DNA from: Pipra filicauda | Lineage: Eukaryota > Chordata > Aves > Passeriformes > Pipridae | NCBI RefSeq assembly: GCF_003945595.2 | Contig: NW_024103874.1 | Location: 1,622,001 to 1,686,000, forward strand | Length of the DNA stretch: 64,000 bases | Reading direction: 5' to 3' | Part shown: positions 11,501-19,538 of the stretch, piece after piece | How positions within the stretch are numbered: the stretch's first letter is position 1 | Layout: each line of letters starts with the position of its first letter | The notes under the pieces: generated by a model | Databases searched by the model: none | The model's input: the letters and a program-made list of their open reading frames with translations, nothing else | What the model was told of the DNA's origin: nothing | Position numbers and translations under genes: made by a program

Positions 11501-14500
11501 TATTGAGTCTATTGATTAATACAGTCTCTCTGTATTTTCACAGCACATTAAAATTTCAGTTTTATTTATGGGTCAATAAAAAGACAAATGATTATATAAT
11601 CACTTCAGAAAATTGATATTTTGTAATTTTTTTTCCAGCTCTTATGCTCAAAATATTATCTATGATCTATAAGATGGTGCAGAGCAATACTTATGCAACT
11701 AAAAGGTAACAGACTTAATTTCTGTAATTTCAAATAAAGCTGTATTTTAAGTGTGTTTCTGTGCAAAACAGCCTACAGGATGCAAACCTGTAGGATTCCT
11801 GCACAAAGAATGTTTTAGATTGATCTGATTCATGATGCTCTTTATAAATTTCTCATGACCCTGCAGCTGCTTCAGGATTATAATTGCAAATACAAAATTT
11901 TGTCTTGGTAGAGATATATATTATTCAGATACTCTGCTGTTTGGTAGCCAAAGTGCTGTGGACCATATAATCAATGACATTTCCTGCATGCTTAAGATAC
12001 CTCGGAGAAGTCTGCATATAGTAAGTGGGTTCTTATAAATGTTTTTGTCATTATTTCCGAATCTTATAGATTAAACTGAAAGGGGAAGTATCATGAAAAG
12101 TTATCAGCGGGAATTACATTGTTAAAATAAAAAGTGTCATTAATGAAAATGAAACCTAATTATGGTTTGTCGTGGCACTCAAAGGGTTTCTTTCTTCACA
12201 GAAAATTCAGAGTTTGCTTGGTGGACAAACTGCCAGCTAAAATCACAGAGGCTTTTGCTATTATCTAGTGAAGGCAGTGCTTAAACTTTAGAGTGCAAGG
12301 CATCTGTTTAGCAGTTTGTACTCAAATGATTTGCTAACTTGGGGGCTAGATGAAAATTAAAATTTATCAGAAATGTAACAACCAGTCAAATTCACTTGTA
12401 TCTCTGCCTTACAAGAGTTCCTTTGTATCTAAAATTATTTACTGTAAGTATGCCTTGATGTGCATGATGACAACAACATTGCTTAGTGTTTAAGGGGCTG
12501 ATGGCAGTTGATCACTGCTTAGTACTGGCCAGGATTATTTTCAGAAATTTCTTGTTTTGCCTGTGCAGTGTGACAGCCTGTAACTTTCCATTTACTGTGT
12601 ACAACTTACTGTTTTTTCCAGCTGTCTACAACTAAAGGTTTTGTTGCTGGTCATTTAAGTTACACTGAGGAAGATGGTACAAAAGTGAATTGTACCTGCA
12701 GTGCAACAGTATGTATTATAAAACAGAAACAGTAATTCATAGCATCTGCCTTTACAAGATACTTCTTGTAGTTTAGGTCACTGTACACATTTATTACACA
12801 ATTCTGCCACAATAGATTGACTTCTGGCAAAAGTGGTTTAAGGAGATGAGGTTCAACTGACCTAGTCCTGAGAGGTTTCCTATAGCCATGCAGAGTATGA
12901 AGGCAGCAATAGAACTCAGACTTGCTGACTACTGCCACAATTTTCTGGAAAATGTGCTCACTGTAAGCCTAAGTCACTCATTTCAAAAACTGAAAGGTAA
13001 CCTTAGCTGCCCATTACACTTTGTAAGCAGTGCCTTGTTATTAATGCTCTTCTGCAGCTCTTCATACTTTTATTTGCTGAGTTCTTCCACCCTGGTACCG
13101 GAGGTGATTCAGCAGTCAGAAGTAAAAGCAGACCACACACTTCAATATATACATATTCTTTTGCCAAGTTCTTCCTCCAGTTCCTGTTTTCTCATCCATA
13201 TGCTTGCCAGATTGAGCCAATCCTAATAGGAGATGCAAAGTAAACACTACTGTGTCTTCAGGCTCTGGCTCCAAAATATGTATAAAATCAGGTTATAGGT
13301 CAATAAAAGGAAGGATTTAATTCTTAAATATTTTAAATTTGTATTAAATTGTCTACCTTCACACCAAGCAGACATTTTTTTTCTGGCTAAGACAGACAAA
13401 AATTAATCAGGTGATTGTCATTATCTTGACATATGATGAACAATCTTCTGTGATAGTTTTGAAAAGCATCTTGTCATGACAGTGGGACTCCTGGAGAATG
13501 ACACAATAGAGCAGGATATGAATGGCTGAATATGCTTATAAAAAGGTGAAAATGTCAAGATTGATCTTGACAAGATGAATGGTTGTTTCGAGATGCAATT
13601 GTGTCCTTCATTACCTAATGCTGTTATTTTAAAATATATCATTTTTCTCTATTTAAAATGAATAATCTCATTTGTGTTGTTTTAGGCAGTCTCTGTGCCA
13701 TCTAATGTTCAAGGAATTAAAAGTATCCTTTGAGCAAGAACTCTCATCATAGACTGAAAAAATAAAGTAAAAACAAAGAATATTCCAAGTTAAACAATGT
13801 TCTGGTAATTTTTTCTTTGCTTCTTGGCTCTGAAATTGAATCATGATCACTGCTTTTGGCTCCAGAGCAGGTATTTCAGAGCAGTTAAGTTTTAATTGAT
13901 TGGTATGATGGATCACTTTGCATGCAGCTAGCCTTAACAGAAAAGATTTAATCTCACATGCCAAATTTGTGTTAATTGTAGAAAAAGATGCAACTTTTCA
14001 GAGGCTCCTGGATGATGACTTCTTCAACAAAGTGTCCCCATGTATCATGGTTACGGTATGCATCTTACATTTCATATCCTCTAGCTAGACCTAATTTAAG
14101 TAATACTTCAGTATTGTAGAGGTGCTCAAACTTGGGCAAAAGGCCATAATAAAATTAATATGAAGCATATATAACAATAATTTAAAAAAATTTATTTTCC
14201 TCATAGAAGTATGAGATATATATTCTAAATAGTTATTTCCTCCAAACATCTCCTTAGAGCTTGGTAGCTTATCAGCTTCTTTGTGCTGCTGCAAAGTCTC
14301 AGAAAGGCTCAACTGCTGAGTGACCTTTTGTCCTTCAGGATCCGAGGTTTAGCAAACCCAAATGAAACAGAATTGGTTGATTTTGGATTGTACTGAAGGA
14401 GCTATGGAGCCAGGAGAATTAATAGGAATGTGTAAACTTAATATGCATACAATGAGAAAAAAACATTTCCCCACACCTGAAAGAGAGGAAACACTTCTCC

Positions 14501-17454
14501 TATGCTGCATATCATTCCATTTTAGTCAGTCATAGCAAGAACTTGTTTTATATTGTTCCATTAGTGACATAAATATTATTTTGAGATAAAAAAGTGGCCT
14601 TCCTACACCAGCTTATACAGACACTAGGGTACCTCTATACATCAACTCCCAGACCTTACAAATTAACTCCTTGAACAGAGAAATGTCTGATACTTCTACA
14701 GTGCCCAGAACACCTGCCAGGCTGCTCCCAGCCCATCCCTCCCTCCTCACAGAGCCAAAATAGAAGCATAGAACTCTCCCTGCAAAACAGCTGCTGGAGA
14801 AATGTTTCTGCCAGCATTTTGTTTGTTTGTTTGCATGCTTTTAAATGACAAATGTAAACATATATGTAGCCAGGTGTTGTTTTAGTTAATCTAAAACTGT
14901 TTGCTTTTATTTTATTTCTTTAGGGAAGAGGTGTACCAGATCTTAATACACGACTTCTGGTCAGGAAGCTGTGGGATTCTTTTCAAATTCCTATTTTCAG
15001 CCTTATGGATGCAGATCCACATGGTAAATCTGTAGAGGTTCAGTGGTATAAAAGGAAAGCAAAATTTGCTTAGAATGTCTTTTCTCACTCTTATGGGAAG
15101 GTTCTGAGAGCTCAGAAATCAGACACAATCAGAAGGTTTTGTATCTACATTGATCTCACGTGAAATTAGGAAGATTAATGCAAAAAGAGAAGCAGCTGCT
15201 CAAAGCAAGAGTATTAAGAGATATGGATTAGACAAGATAAAGAAAGACACCTTTGATGATAAATGTTGGACAATGTGTAAAAGAGCTGCTTATTCTTGGG
15301 CTTGAATTGACTATGCATAGACAGTGTGAAACATTTAACTGTGTGAAGGTGACTTATTATGCTCAAATTCTGATTATTTTGACATACTCTAAAAATATTT
15401 CTAAGCCATAAAGAACCTCACTAATCATAAAGCCATAACTGTTATGCCATAAAATTGAATTAGACAGTCTCCTTAAAAATGCCCAGTGTGCACATTAACA
15501 GACACTTGATTTTTGATATTCTGCAACCCAGGTGTAGAAATAATGTGCGTCTACAAATATGGATCTGTGGTGAGTATATTTTTTCCCCTTCAAGTACATT
15601 GTTTTGTAGCCTAGCCTGGAAGCTGGAAGGTATGAAATGCTATAACCTTTGTTGGGAGGCTTGTTTTGTTCAGTTACAGGGCAACAGGTGTACCAAATGA
15701 AACTAGAATATGCTGTGATCATTACGAACAATGGAAGTTTTCCTTTATACAACATGTAATTTACTTGGCTGTAGGGTGCTGTAGATGACAAAAGTTTTCA
15801 TGGATTCTAAAAGCAACCTGACAAAATCAAGTAGTACACCACTACCAGTTCTGGCTCAGAAAGTTGGAGTCACAAACTGTTGGGAGCAGGGAGAGTATTC
15901 TGAGAAGTATCATTAACTGCTTGTTTTTACACTTTTCCCTAAGATATTTGCTGTAGCCATGATACGGGGCCAGATGAACCTTTGTCTGGGTTATTTTTAT
16001 ATGATGTCATACTTTATAGCAGAAAATACCAGAAATTTCCAGTTTTGATTGTCATTGCCCTCTTGGCTAATTTTTTTTTTTTTCAAACAGAAATATATTG
16101 ACTGTAAAAATCCCAAACAAACTGTTCAGACTAGACTAGCCTAAACTGCACTAGTCCAGAACCTGTCCTAGGCCAAAGGGTGCCAATTGTATCAAAGGAG
16201 GGGGTTCCTGGCAAGGGGACACGATAAACTTCAGTTGCTCTGTGCTCTCCTATACCGTTCTGAGAGTGAAAATGCCCACTTGTCTTTGTAATACAACCTG
16301 ACCATGACCTTGTAAGGCATATATCTCAAATAACTTACACTAAAAATCACTGAGTGTTATAGCCAGCCTTTCTTGTTTTAGTCAATGTCTTTTGAGGCCC
16401 ATCATCTCGCTGTTCCATCTATAAAGTGGCTCGGTCTCCTTCCGTCTGATCTCAAGAGGTTAGTAATTCCCCAAAGAAACAGAAGTGTTCTTCTGGTTCA
16501 TAGACAGCAAATGCAATCTGACTTACTGCACAAATATCCATTTAAATCCATTATTCTTTTCATACATTATTTTGGCTTAATGTAAAGAAATAAGCTGGAA
16601 AAAATATATTTTTAAGCGTGTGAGAAAATCTAAGAACTTTATTTTCTTTTCAGATTAAATATAAGTAAAGATGCCCTGATTCCATTTACAAAACAAGATC
16701 AAAATAAGTTGGCAAGTATACAGAAGAGACCTTACATTGCTTGTCAGCCACTGTGGAAAAAAGAAGTGTGTATAAACCTACTGTTTCCTATTTCTTCCTC
16801 CCCACAGGACAAATCCTGTGTCTGACAAGCAGAACCAGTAAGGTTTTGCAGCCCTAAAAGAAGGCAAGATTGGGAAAGCCCATGCCCTGGGATGTCTGTC
16901 TGAACCAGGGGCTTCAATGGCTCTCAGAAGCATTTTAAGCTCTCCTGCCATAACTGCTTAAAGCAGTTCCTTAGTCAGTACTAGACCTCTAATCTTGGCT
17001 GTAGCTTTTAAAATATAAATATCTCAATTCAGGCACATATTCTGTGAAATGGTTAGAATGGAAGAAAAGGGGTTGTGTACCTCCTCCTTCCTGTTGATAC
17101 TCATAAATTGTGTTCCTGTGAGGTGCACACAAGAACATACAATAAATAATCAATAATCTCAGCTCAGTGACAGGGACTTTGCAGCACCATTTCCAGTCAT
17201 AATGACTTTACAGTTTTACGTGCACATCCAATGAGTGTAATTCTTACTTAAATTCTTACTTACCCCTGGATCAGGCTGTTACAGCATCACACATTAATTT
17301 TTTTCCTTTTTTTTTTCTTTTTTTTTTTTTTAAGCTGGAAATGATGGCAGCATCTAAACTGAAGGCTGAAATTCAAGTTCTAACTTCTCTCTCACAAGAT
17401 TACCTTTCCAGAGTCTATTTACCAAACAAACTGCAATTTGGTGGATGGATATGA
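5401..17454 (+). CDS. SPO11: SPO11, initiator of meiotic double strand breaks (13 coding exons)
   Basis: SPO11 is the meiosis-specific relative of the archaeal topoisomerase VI A subunit. It cuts DNA by a tyrosine transesterase reaction and stays linked to the 5' ends, working with TOPOVIBL in the nucleus. Joined exons: 5401-5546, 8095-8208, 11029-11117, 11639-11705, 11912-12020, 12622-12708, 13686-13722, 13946-14055, 14924-15023, 15532-15569, 16382-16458, 16654-16765, 17335-17454. The product is 401 residues (human 396) and phase is kept across all 12 introns. Seen directly: the catalytic tyrosine pair in RDIYYSD (Y142/Y143), the Toprim glutamate in IVEKDATF (E229), the Toprim DxD in MDADPHG (D282, D284), and the conserved end LPNKLQFGGWI. 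The first exon is the least certain part because its residues do not resemble human exon 1. The gene appears intact. Confidence 0.95.
5547..8094 (+). other. SPO11 intron 1
   Basis: An AT-rich intron of about 2.5 kb with no gene inside. It contains a (GAT)7 microsatellite at 5893-5913. Open frames near 6340-6880 on the minus strand have no recognisable features. Confidence 0.7.
5893..5913. repeat. (GAT)7 microsatellite
   Basis: Seven uninterrupted GAT units inside SPO11 intron 1. Confidence 0.95.
8095..8208 (+). CDS. SPO11: SPO11 coding exon 2 (symmetric, skippable)
   Basis: The exon follows ttggtttcag and ends before a GTAAGT donor. It is 114 nt and encodes SEVLEAIENVIQGVLQ and onward, matching the human segment SEVLASIENIIQ. 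It enters and leaves in the same phase, so skipping removes exactly 38 residues without a frameshift. Loss of this exon is the known difference between the long (beta) and short (alpha) mammalian SPO11 isoforms. Confidence 0.93.
8209..11028 (+). other. SPO11 intron 2
   Basis: This is the longest SPO11 intron (2.8 kb), AT-rich, with no coding or RNA gene visible. Minus-strand open frames at 8172-8636 and 10661-10888 look random. Confidence 0.7.
11029..11117 (+). CDS. SPO11: SPO11 coding exon 3
   Basis: The acceptor is tgtgtcag and the donor is GTAAGT. It encodes FKDSVGLQMIPRCTTKQIRS and onward, matching human KFEDSVGLQM and the region leading to the winged-helix catalytic domain. Confidence 0.95.
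11118..11638 (+). other. SPO11 intron 3
   Basis: A 521-nt AT-rich intron with poly(T) and poly(A) runs. Nothing else is recognised. Confidence 0.8.
11639..11705 (+). CDS. SPO11: SPO11 coding exon 4
   Basis: The exon lies between a tttttttccag acceptor and a GTAACA donor. It encodes LMLKILSMIYKMVQSNTYAT, the helix just before the catalytic tyrosine. Confidence 0.95.
11912..12020 (+). CDS. SPO11: SPO11 coding exon 5 (catalytic tyrosine)
   Basis: It encodes RDIYYSDTLLFGSQSAVDHI and onward. The tandem tyrosines (Y142/Y143 in this model) match the YY pair of vertebrate SPO11 that contains the DNA-cleaving residue. The acceptor is cttggtag and the donor is GTAAGT. Confidence 0.96.
12021..12621 (+). 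other. SPO11 intron 5
   Basis: A 601-nt AT-rich intron with a clear pyrimidine tract at its end. No other feature is seen. Confidence 0.8.
12622..12708 (+). CDS. SPO11: SPO11 coding exon 6
   Basis: Twenty-nine whole codons encoding LSTTKGFVAGHLSYTEEDGT and KVNCTCSAT. This matches human LSTSKGLIAGNLRYIEEDGT. The acceptor is ttttttccag and the donor is GTATGT. Confidence 0.96.
12709..13685 (+). other. SPO11 intron 6
   Basis: A 977-nt intron. The plus-strand open frame 12888-13226 inside it has no family resemblance and is taken as chance. No RNA gene is recognised. Confidence 0.75.
13686..13722 (+). CDS. SPO11: SPO11 coding exon 7
   Basis: A 37-nt micro-exon encoding AVSVPSNVQGIK plus one base. 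It follows a ttgttttag acceptor and ends at an unusual GTATCCTTT donor that fits the U12-type consensus. Confidence 0.92.
13723..13945 (+). other. SPO11: SPO11 intron 7, probable U12-type (minor spliceosome) GT-AG intron
   Basis: The donor is GTATCCTTT, a full match to the U12 donor consensus (A/G)TATCCTTT. The branch-like CCTTAAC at 13932-13938 matches the core of TTCCTTAAC. There is no pyrimidine tract before the acceptor AG at 13944-13945. Only this acceptor restores phase and gives NLISHAKFVLIVEKDATF, aligned with human NLVTDAKFVLIVEKDATF. The branch-to-acceptor distance is about 8 nt, at the short end for this class. Confidence 0.8.
13946..14055 (+). CDS. SPO11: SPO11 coding exon 8 (Toprim glutamate)
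   Basis: The first base pair AT joins the A left by exon 7 to make asparagine. It encodes NLISHAKFVLIVEKDATFQR and then LLDDDFFNKVSPCIMVT. E229 in VEKD is the Toprim acid that coordinates magnesium. The donor is GTATGC. Confidence 0.95.
14056..14923 (+). other. SPO11 intron 8
   Basis: An 868-nt intron with no gene recognised. A (TTTG)n run lies near 14819-14832. Confidence 0.8.
14924..15023 (+). CDS. SPO11: SPO11 coding exon 9 (Toprim DxD)
   Basis: It encodes GRGVPDLNTRLLVRKLWDSF, then QIPIFSLMDADPHG. D282 and D284 are the metal-binding DxD of the Toprim fold. The acceptor is ttatttctttag and the donor is GTAAAT. Confidence 0.96.
15024..15531 (+). other. SPO11 intron 9
   Basis: A 508-nt intron with no feature recognised. 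Confidence 0.8.
15532..15569 (+). CDS. SPO11: SPO11 coding exon 10
   Basis: A 38-nt micro-exon encoding GVEIMCVYKYGSV, matching human GIEIMCIYKYGS. The donor is GTGAGT. Confidence 0.94.
15570..16381 (+). other. SPO11 intron 10
   Basis: An 812-nt intron. It contains a poly(T) run near 16071-16083 and no recognisable gene. Confidence 0.8.
16382..16458 (+). CDS. SPO11: SPO11 coding exon 11
   Basis: It encodes SMSFEAHHLAVPSIKWLGLL and then PSDLKR, nearly identical to the human segment. The acceptor is cttgttttag and the donor is GTTAGT. Confidence 0.96.
16654..16765 (+). CDS. SPO11: SPO11 coding exon 12
   Basis: It encodes LNISKDALIPFTKQDQNKLA and then SIQKRPYIACQPLWKKE, matching the human region ending in FWRKE. 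The acceptor is attttcttttcag and the donor is GTGTGT. Confidence 0.95.
16766..17334 (+). other. SPO11 intron 12
   Basis: A 569-nt intron ending in an unusually long T-rich tract (about 17297-17331) that feeds an AAG acceptor. No gene is seen inside. Confidence 0.8.
17335..17454 (+). CDS. SPO11: SPO11 coding exon 13 and stop
   Basis: It encodes LEMMAASKLKAEIQVLTSLS through RVYLPNKLQFGGWI and a TGA at 17452-17454. The C-terminus matches vertebrate SPO11 exactly in length. Confidence 0.97.
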   Translation: MEMMAASKLKAEIQVLTSLSQDYLSRVYLPNKLQFGGWI

Positions 17455-18040
17455 GCACTGTTTTGCAAATGAAATGCTTTTCTATATATTGATTTGTTTT
17501 GTTGACTGCTCTTAGAGAAAAACCCTGCAGAGGCAGAGGAGTATCTGTCAGCTTCTTGTAAGGTTTCTTTATCAATCTAGATTAAAATTTTCTCTTTTTG
17601 CAGAATACTGCTGCTTCCATTCTATGGTTTCTGCAGTGTAAAAGTGCCAAATGCAATGATACATACAGAAAAGATAATGAAATATGTTGTTTCTTGACAG
17701 AAAAATGTTAAGTTTAAAAATGTATCCAAGAATTGCTTTGCCTTTTGTCTTAAAGCACAAGATGATGCTGTACCAAGCTTTTTATTTTTGAAGGGAGTGA
17801 AAGACTTGGTTAAGAATTTATTGTATGTGACTCCTTTTGGATATTGTTTTAAGTACAACATGGTGGGGGTTTGTGTTCACTGTAAATTCAGACCAAAAAA
17901 GTCAGAGATAATTCTTTATTTCTGCATGTCTCAAGCAGCTATAAATGTTCCAGCAATCAAATTTCTACCTGTCTTCCATGAATAAGTAAGAAAGCAGATG
18001 TTACTGATTAAGAATTTAATAAACAGTCCTGTTAATGATG
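17455..18040 (+). other. SPO11: SPO11 3' UTR with poly(A) signal
   Basis: AT-rich untranslated DNA after the stop. AATAAA at 18018-18023 is the best poly(A) signal, and a weaker ATTAAA follows near 18122. Short open frames here are chance. Confidence 0.65.
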
Positions 18041-18525
18041 CACATCATAACAGAATCCCTTGCTCATTTTATTTATTTAGTTGGCTCTAATACAGTAAAA
18101 AGGAGCAGAAAACTGTGGTGATTAAAGTGTACAATAACTTTTATGTGAGGAAGGCAGATTGACTGCCCAGAAAATAGTTCCAAAACTGTCCTAGAGAGTT
18201 GCCAGCACAGATCTTACAGATAGTATTTCAGTATATTTATCTAGTTGGGTTTTTTTACTGCTCTTCCACCAGTATTAAATTCGAATTTAAATTCCTTTTT
18301 ATTTACTGCACAGTAGCAGTGTCACAACTGATAGTGATGGCTGGTGTCCAGTGTGGACCCAGGGAACACACGGATGGTCCAGCAGCAGGAGGGTCATGTC
18401 TGGAGCTGTTGTGTGTTTGGCCTTGAGGAAGGATCCATCTGCATGAGAATGAGTTTCTGGAATAGCTGGGGCAGCATTCTATCAAAGGTTTAATGCTGTT
18501 TGAAACGAAACAGGTGACATGACAC

Positions 18526-18755
18526 AAGCACAGAACAGAACGTGCTGACTTGGAAGGGACCCACAAGGATCCTCGAGTCCAACTCCTGGCCCTGCACAGG
18601 CCTATCCCCAAGAGTCACACCATGTGTCATCCAAACGCTCCTTGAGCTCTGTCAGCGTTGGTGCTGTGCCCACTGCCCTGGGGAGCCTGTTCAGTGCCCA
18701 ACCACCCTCTGTGGCAAACGCCTTTTCCCGACACCCAACCCAACGCTCCTCTCGG
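18526..18755 (-). mobile_element. Truncated CR1 LINE, antisense to the genes
   Basis: The plus strand reads as the reverse complement of the CR1 3' end: cttggaagggacccacaagg near 18548, then gagtccaactcctggccctg, cttgagctctgtcagcg, and ggggagcctgttcagtgccc with accaccctctgtgg near 18700. These are signature CR1 phrases in birds. The element's 3' end lies at the left, and the right end is cut off near the RAE1 CpG island. CR1 is the dominant LINE family of birds, which supports the avian assignment. Confidence 0.9.
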
Positions 18756-18769
18756 GAGGGACTCGTTGC

Positions 18770-19250
18770 AACGGCCCCGCCCCGCGCGCCCAGGGCGCAG
18801 CCGCGGCCCCGCCCAGCGGCGCCTGCGCAGGGAGGAGCGGCCCGTCCCGTGCGCGCGGCTGGGTCCCGTCGCTGAGGGCACGGCCCGAGCGGGCCCCGCT
18901 CCGGTGGGTCACGGGGAGGGGGAGAGCGGCCCCGCTCCGCCGCTGGGTCACGGGGAAGGGCAGCGCAGCCCCGCTCCGCCGCTGGGTCAGGGGAGGCCCG
19001 GCCGGGCCCGCAGCGCCCGCGGGACTCCCGGGGGCAACTCCGGCCTCCGCCGGCCGGGGCCAGGACCCCGGCGGAGCGGCGCGGCCTTGGTGCCCCCCAG
19101 GCGGGGCGTGAGGGGGGGGCAGCACCGCGGGGCGGTCTCGGGGCCAGCGAGGGGCACGGCGGAGATGGCTCTCGAGAGGAATCCCCGGCAGGGAATCCTC
19201 GGCAGGGAATCCCTCCTCCCTCCAGGCGGGAGGTGTCAGGGGTACAGCTG
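18770..19250 (+). promoter_or_regulatory. RAE1: CpG-island promoter of RAE1
   Basis: There is an abrupt change to very GC- and CpG-rich DNA directly after the CR1 fragment. It contains GC boxes and an NRF1-like element (gcgcctgcgcag near 18819-18830), and no TATA box, as expected for a housekeeping gene. RAE1 exon 1 (untranslated) should lie here. Its donor cannot be fixed; GTGGGT near 18904 and GTGAGG near 19109 are candidates. Confidence 0.75.
18894..19005. repeat. Three-copy GC-rich tandem repeat in the RAE1 promoter
   Basis: Units begin with ccccgctccg at 18894, 18930 and 18969. Each carries a gggtca(c)gggg core, and spacing is 36 and 39 bp. Confidence 0.8.
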
Positions 19251-19448
19251 CGACGAGAAGTGTCCTTTTATTTATTTAACTAATTAATTAATGAATTTGG
19301 TATATCTGTACATTCCTGAGTGCTTTCCAGGGCCGCGCTGGTGTGGAGGCTGCGGTCAGACGCCCCGGGCACGCTGGAGGGCCTTGTAGAGGCTTTGCTG
19401 AGGGCCTTGCAGGGCTCGCTGAGCCTTTCCCTCCTTTGCAGGGCCAAG

Positions 19449-19538
19449 ATGAGTCTGTTCGGATCCACGTCGGGGTTCGGCACCGGCGGCACGAGCATGT
19501 TCGGCAGCACCACAGCAGATAACCACAACCCCATGAAG
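19449..19538 (+). CDS. RAE1: RAE1 coding exon 1
   Basis: The exon begins at 19442 after a ctcctttgcag acceptor, and translation starts at 19449. It encodes the flexible N-terminus [20 protein letters not shown] and then [10 protein letters not shown]. The donor is GTACGA. Confidence 0.97.

Noticed and set aside
13926..13945. Alternative acceptor for SPO11 exon 8 at the AG near 13927 (catgcag)
   Set aside because: It keeps the frame but adds six residues absent from human SPO11 and ignores the U12-type donor and branch signals. It remains the main alternative.
18542..19287. Long open frames on both strands in the RAE1 CpG island
   Set aside because: Extreme GC content removes stops. The frames overlap each other and run from the CR1 fragment into promoter sequence, with no domain.
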